Shown: positions 14,342-15,698 of the stretch, one piece after another
How positions within the stretch are numbered: position 1 is the first letter of the stretch
Layout of the letters: every line of letters begins with the position of its first letter
Origin: Elusimicrobiota bacterium
Lineage (GTDB): Bacteria > CAYTYR01 > UBA6262 > DAOVJB01
DNA length: 15,698 nt
Direction: 5' to 3'
Assembly: GCA_030673425.1 (NCBI GenBank)
Contig: DAOVJB010000010.1
Span: forward strand, 1-15,698
Notes under the pieces: model-generated
Database searches by the model: none
The model's input: the letters and a program-made list of their open reading frames with translations, nothing else
Told to the model about the DNA's origin: nothing
Program-made: the position numbers and the translations under genes

Positions 14342-15698
14342 TTAGGGATTAGCTATTATTATTTCTCCGGCAAAATAAGAAAATTCCCCGGGACACAACT
14401 CCCCTCTATTCATTCTTAGGCATTGCAGCAATCTGCCTTGAAAAAAAGCATCGCTGTTAACTATGGCCATTTTATACTTTTGATCTTTTAAATGAGAACG
14501 GAATGTGACTGCCGGCAGAATCTTCTCTTCTTCCCCTATCTGTTTTACTACACCAATTTTATTGTCAGTGCTTCCCATCCATAATCGACTCCAATCATCG
14601 CTTATATCTTCTTCAAACTGTTCAGGAAATACACCTTTCTCCTTATCGTTCACTATCCACTTGTTATATTCAGAAGAAAGCATCACATTTGTTTGTTCAC
14701 GGTCTATGGTAATCTTTTCAAAGGCCTTCATCGTTACACTCCAGGTAAAGATTCCTTTGGATTGAAATTCAATTTCCCACAATTGAGAAATCGGAAAATA
14801 TCTCCACTTTCCTTTAGCAATAAGTTTAGTATCTGACGCCTTCGTGACTTCCCAAATAGCCTGGCTTGAATCATGCCATCCATAGACAGAACGCAAAGAA
14901 GTATACATACAAAGCTTTTTAGTTATCTCTCTGCCTTTATAAAAAAATCTTCCGCGTCCACTATCAAAAACGAGTGTTGTTGCTTTACTGGCTATCCGCG
15001 TTGCTGTATCAGCCTTGGCCAAATATTCTTCTATATTCTTACCTATAATTATCCTGCCCGAAAAAATCCGCTGGTTATCCGTACTCCTTTTCATCTTAAT
15101 AAAAGAGGCGTATTGCAATATTCTCGCTTTCTGATACGGAGCATTAAATATACGACTTATATCTATCCTTTCTTTTTCACTATACTCCATCACAATAGAA
15201 GGCATATAACCACTTTCTGTTTCGTATTTCACCACCCCTATAAACTTACTTAATTTCTCTTTATTAAAAACGGCATGCCAGTACTCATCTTCTACGGGTT
15301 TATCAGTAAAATTACTACACTCTTCAACACAAAACCACTTTTTGTATTTGTTAGTAACCATTATGTTAACTTGACATTCTCTCGGCTTTACTTCCTCCCC
15401 TGCCTCCATATCAACGTTCCAGAATAATTCACTTTTCTTATTTATTTTTAGCTTCCAGGCCTGCACAAGCCCTATTCTCTGCCATTTGCCTCTGGCAATA
15501 AGTGTGTGCTCGGATTCTTTTTCTATCTCCCACTTTGCCTGCCCGGAATCATACCATCGGCCTTCGCATAATACCGCGGTGTGTATACCTAAGCCTTTGG
15601 TAATCTCTTTTTCGTCCCAGTAAAGCTTTATGCCTCCCTTAGAAAATATAGCTTTCAGGCGGCCGGTTATTAATCCGGTTTTCTTTAACTCCTCTTCT
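14342..15698 (-). CDS. two-repeat beta-rich protein, C-terminal part (runs off right edge)
   Basis: The reading frame stays open from its stop at 14342-14344 to the right edge, giving 451 visible residues. An internal GTG at 15466 falls inside a repeat unit and is not the true start. Two diverged copies of one domain sit about 226 residues apart. Shared landmarks are WYDSGQAKWEI against WHDSSQAIWEV, LIARGKW against LIAKGKW, QAWKLKI against QLWEIEF, FWNVDMEA against TWSVTMKA, and Y-x2-W. Each copy ends in GRIII or GEIII. The dense alternation of aromatic and charged residues suggests a beta-sandwich, perhaps carbohydrate-binding or of galactose-mutarotase-like fold; that is a weak guess. No signal peptide or catalytic motif is visible, and the N-terminus, which may hold an enzymatic domain, is missing. 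It is followed after 4 bases by a glycosyltransferase, so a glycan-related role is plausible. Confidence 0.75.
   Translation of the reverse strand, partial: EEELKKTGLITGRLKAIFSKGGIKLYWDEKEITKGLGIHTAVLCEGRWYDSGQAKWEIEKESEHTLIARGKWQRIGLVQAWKLKINKKSELFWNVDMEAGEEVKPRECQVNIMVTNKYKKWFCVEECSNFTDKPVEDEYWHAVFNKEKLSKFIGVVKYETESGYMPSIVMEYSEKERIDISRIFNAPYQKARILQYASFIKMKRSTDNQRIFSGRIIIGKNIEEYLAKADTATRIASKATTLVFDSGRGRFFYKGREITKKLCMYTSLRSVYGWHDSSQAIWEVTKASDTKLIAKGKWRYFPISQLWEIEFQSKGIFTWSVTMKAFEKITIDREQTNVMLSSEYNKWIVNDKEKGVFPEQFEEDISDDWSRLWMGSTDNKIGVVKQIGEEEKILPAVTFRSHLKDQKYKMAIVNSDAFFQGRLLQCLRMNRGELCPGEFSYFAGEIIIANP

Noticed and set aside
14873-15253. Plus-strand frame of 126 codons
   Set aside because: It is antisense to the two-repeat protein, whose internal duplication shows that the minus strand is the coding one.
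14342-15466. Complete 374-residue gene starting at GTG 15466
   Set aside because: The frame is open to the right edge and residues before the GTG align with the second internal repeat, so the GTG is internal and the gene is partial.

Overview
All supported genes in this window lie on the minus strand, so transcription runs from the right edge to the left edge. There are 12 protein genes, and the two at the edges are cut off. Gaps between genes are short, from 4 to 62 bases, except one of 128 bases at 10079-10206. This looks like one long operon or a few closely joined ones. No tRNA, rRNA, CRISPR array, insertion sequence or intrinsic terminator was found, and the plus strand carries only shadow frames. 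The mix of features suggests a chromosomal surface-glycan or secondary-modification locus of an anaerobic, AT-rich, uncultivated bacterium: many radical SAM and B12 radical SAM enzymes, a NodU-type carbamoyltransferase, a WbpG-type sugar amidotransferase and GT4 glycosyltransferases. The style resembles Omnitrophota or related lineages, but that placement is a recollection of gene style and not a demonstrated assignment.

Layout in the direction of transcription. (1) 15698-14342 is the C-terminal part of a protein made of two diverged copies of a domain of about 226 residues. (2) 14337-10207 holds a GT4-like glycosyltransferase, a B12-binding radical SAM enzyme with a possible PqqD-like tail, and a second GT4 glycosyltransferase with a cysteine-bearing insertion. 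(3) 10206-10079 is a gap with a 7-bp inverted repeat and a frameshifted fragment of a carbamoyltransferase 3' end. (4) 10078-5387 is an AT-rich module: a membrane-anchored SGNH hydrolase split by a TPR array, two very small membrane proteins, an N-acetyl sugar amidotransferase and a carbamoyltransferase. (5) 5315-1 is a radical SAM block: one SPASM-type enzyme, an 812-residue protein with two complete fused radical SAM modules, a third single-module paralogue, and the start of another B12-binding radical SAM enzyme.

How the genes may work together (inference). The glycosyltransferases would build a glycan. The amidotransferase and carbamoyltransferase would add acetamidino-type and O-carbamoyl groups to sugars. 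The SGNH protein and small membrane proteins would act at the membrane, perhaps in acyl transfer or export. The radical SAM enzymes would carry out unusual C-H chemistry such as oxidation, epimerisation, deoxygenation or methylation on the sugar, its lipid carrier or an unknown scaffold. Five complete radical SAM catalytic modules in four polypeptides, plus a sixth enzyme entering at the left edge, is the most striking property of the window.

The most informative small observation is the 34-base remnant at 10108-10141. It matches the 3' end of the intact carbamoyltransferase gene (5399-5433) at 31 of 34 aligned bases with one deleted base. It sits just where the previous unit would end if the SGNH-to-carbamoyltransferase module had once been tandemly repeated, so the module may have been duplicated and then partly lost.
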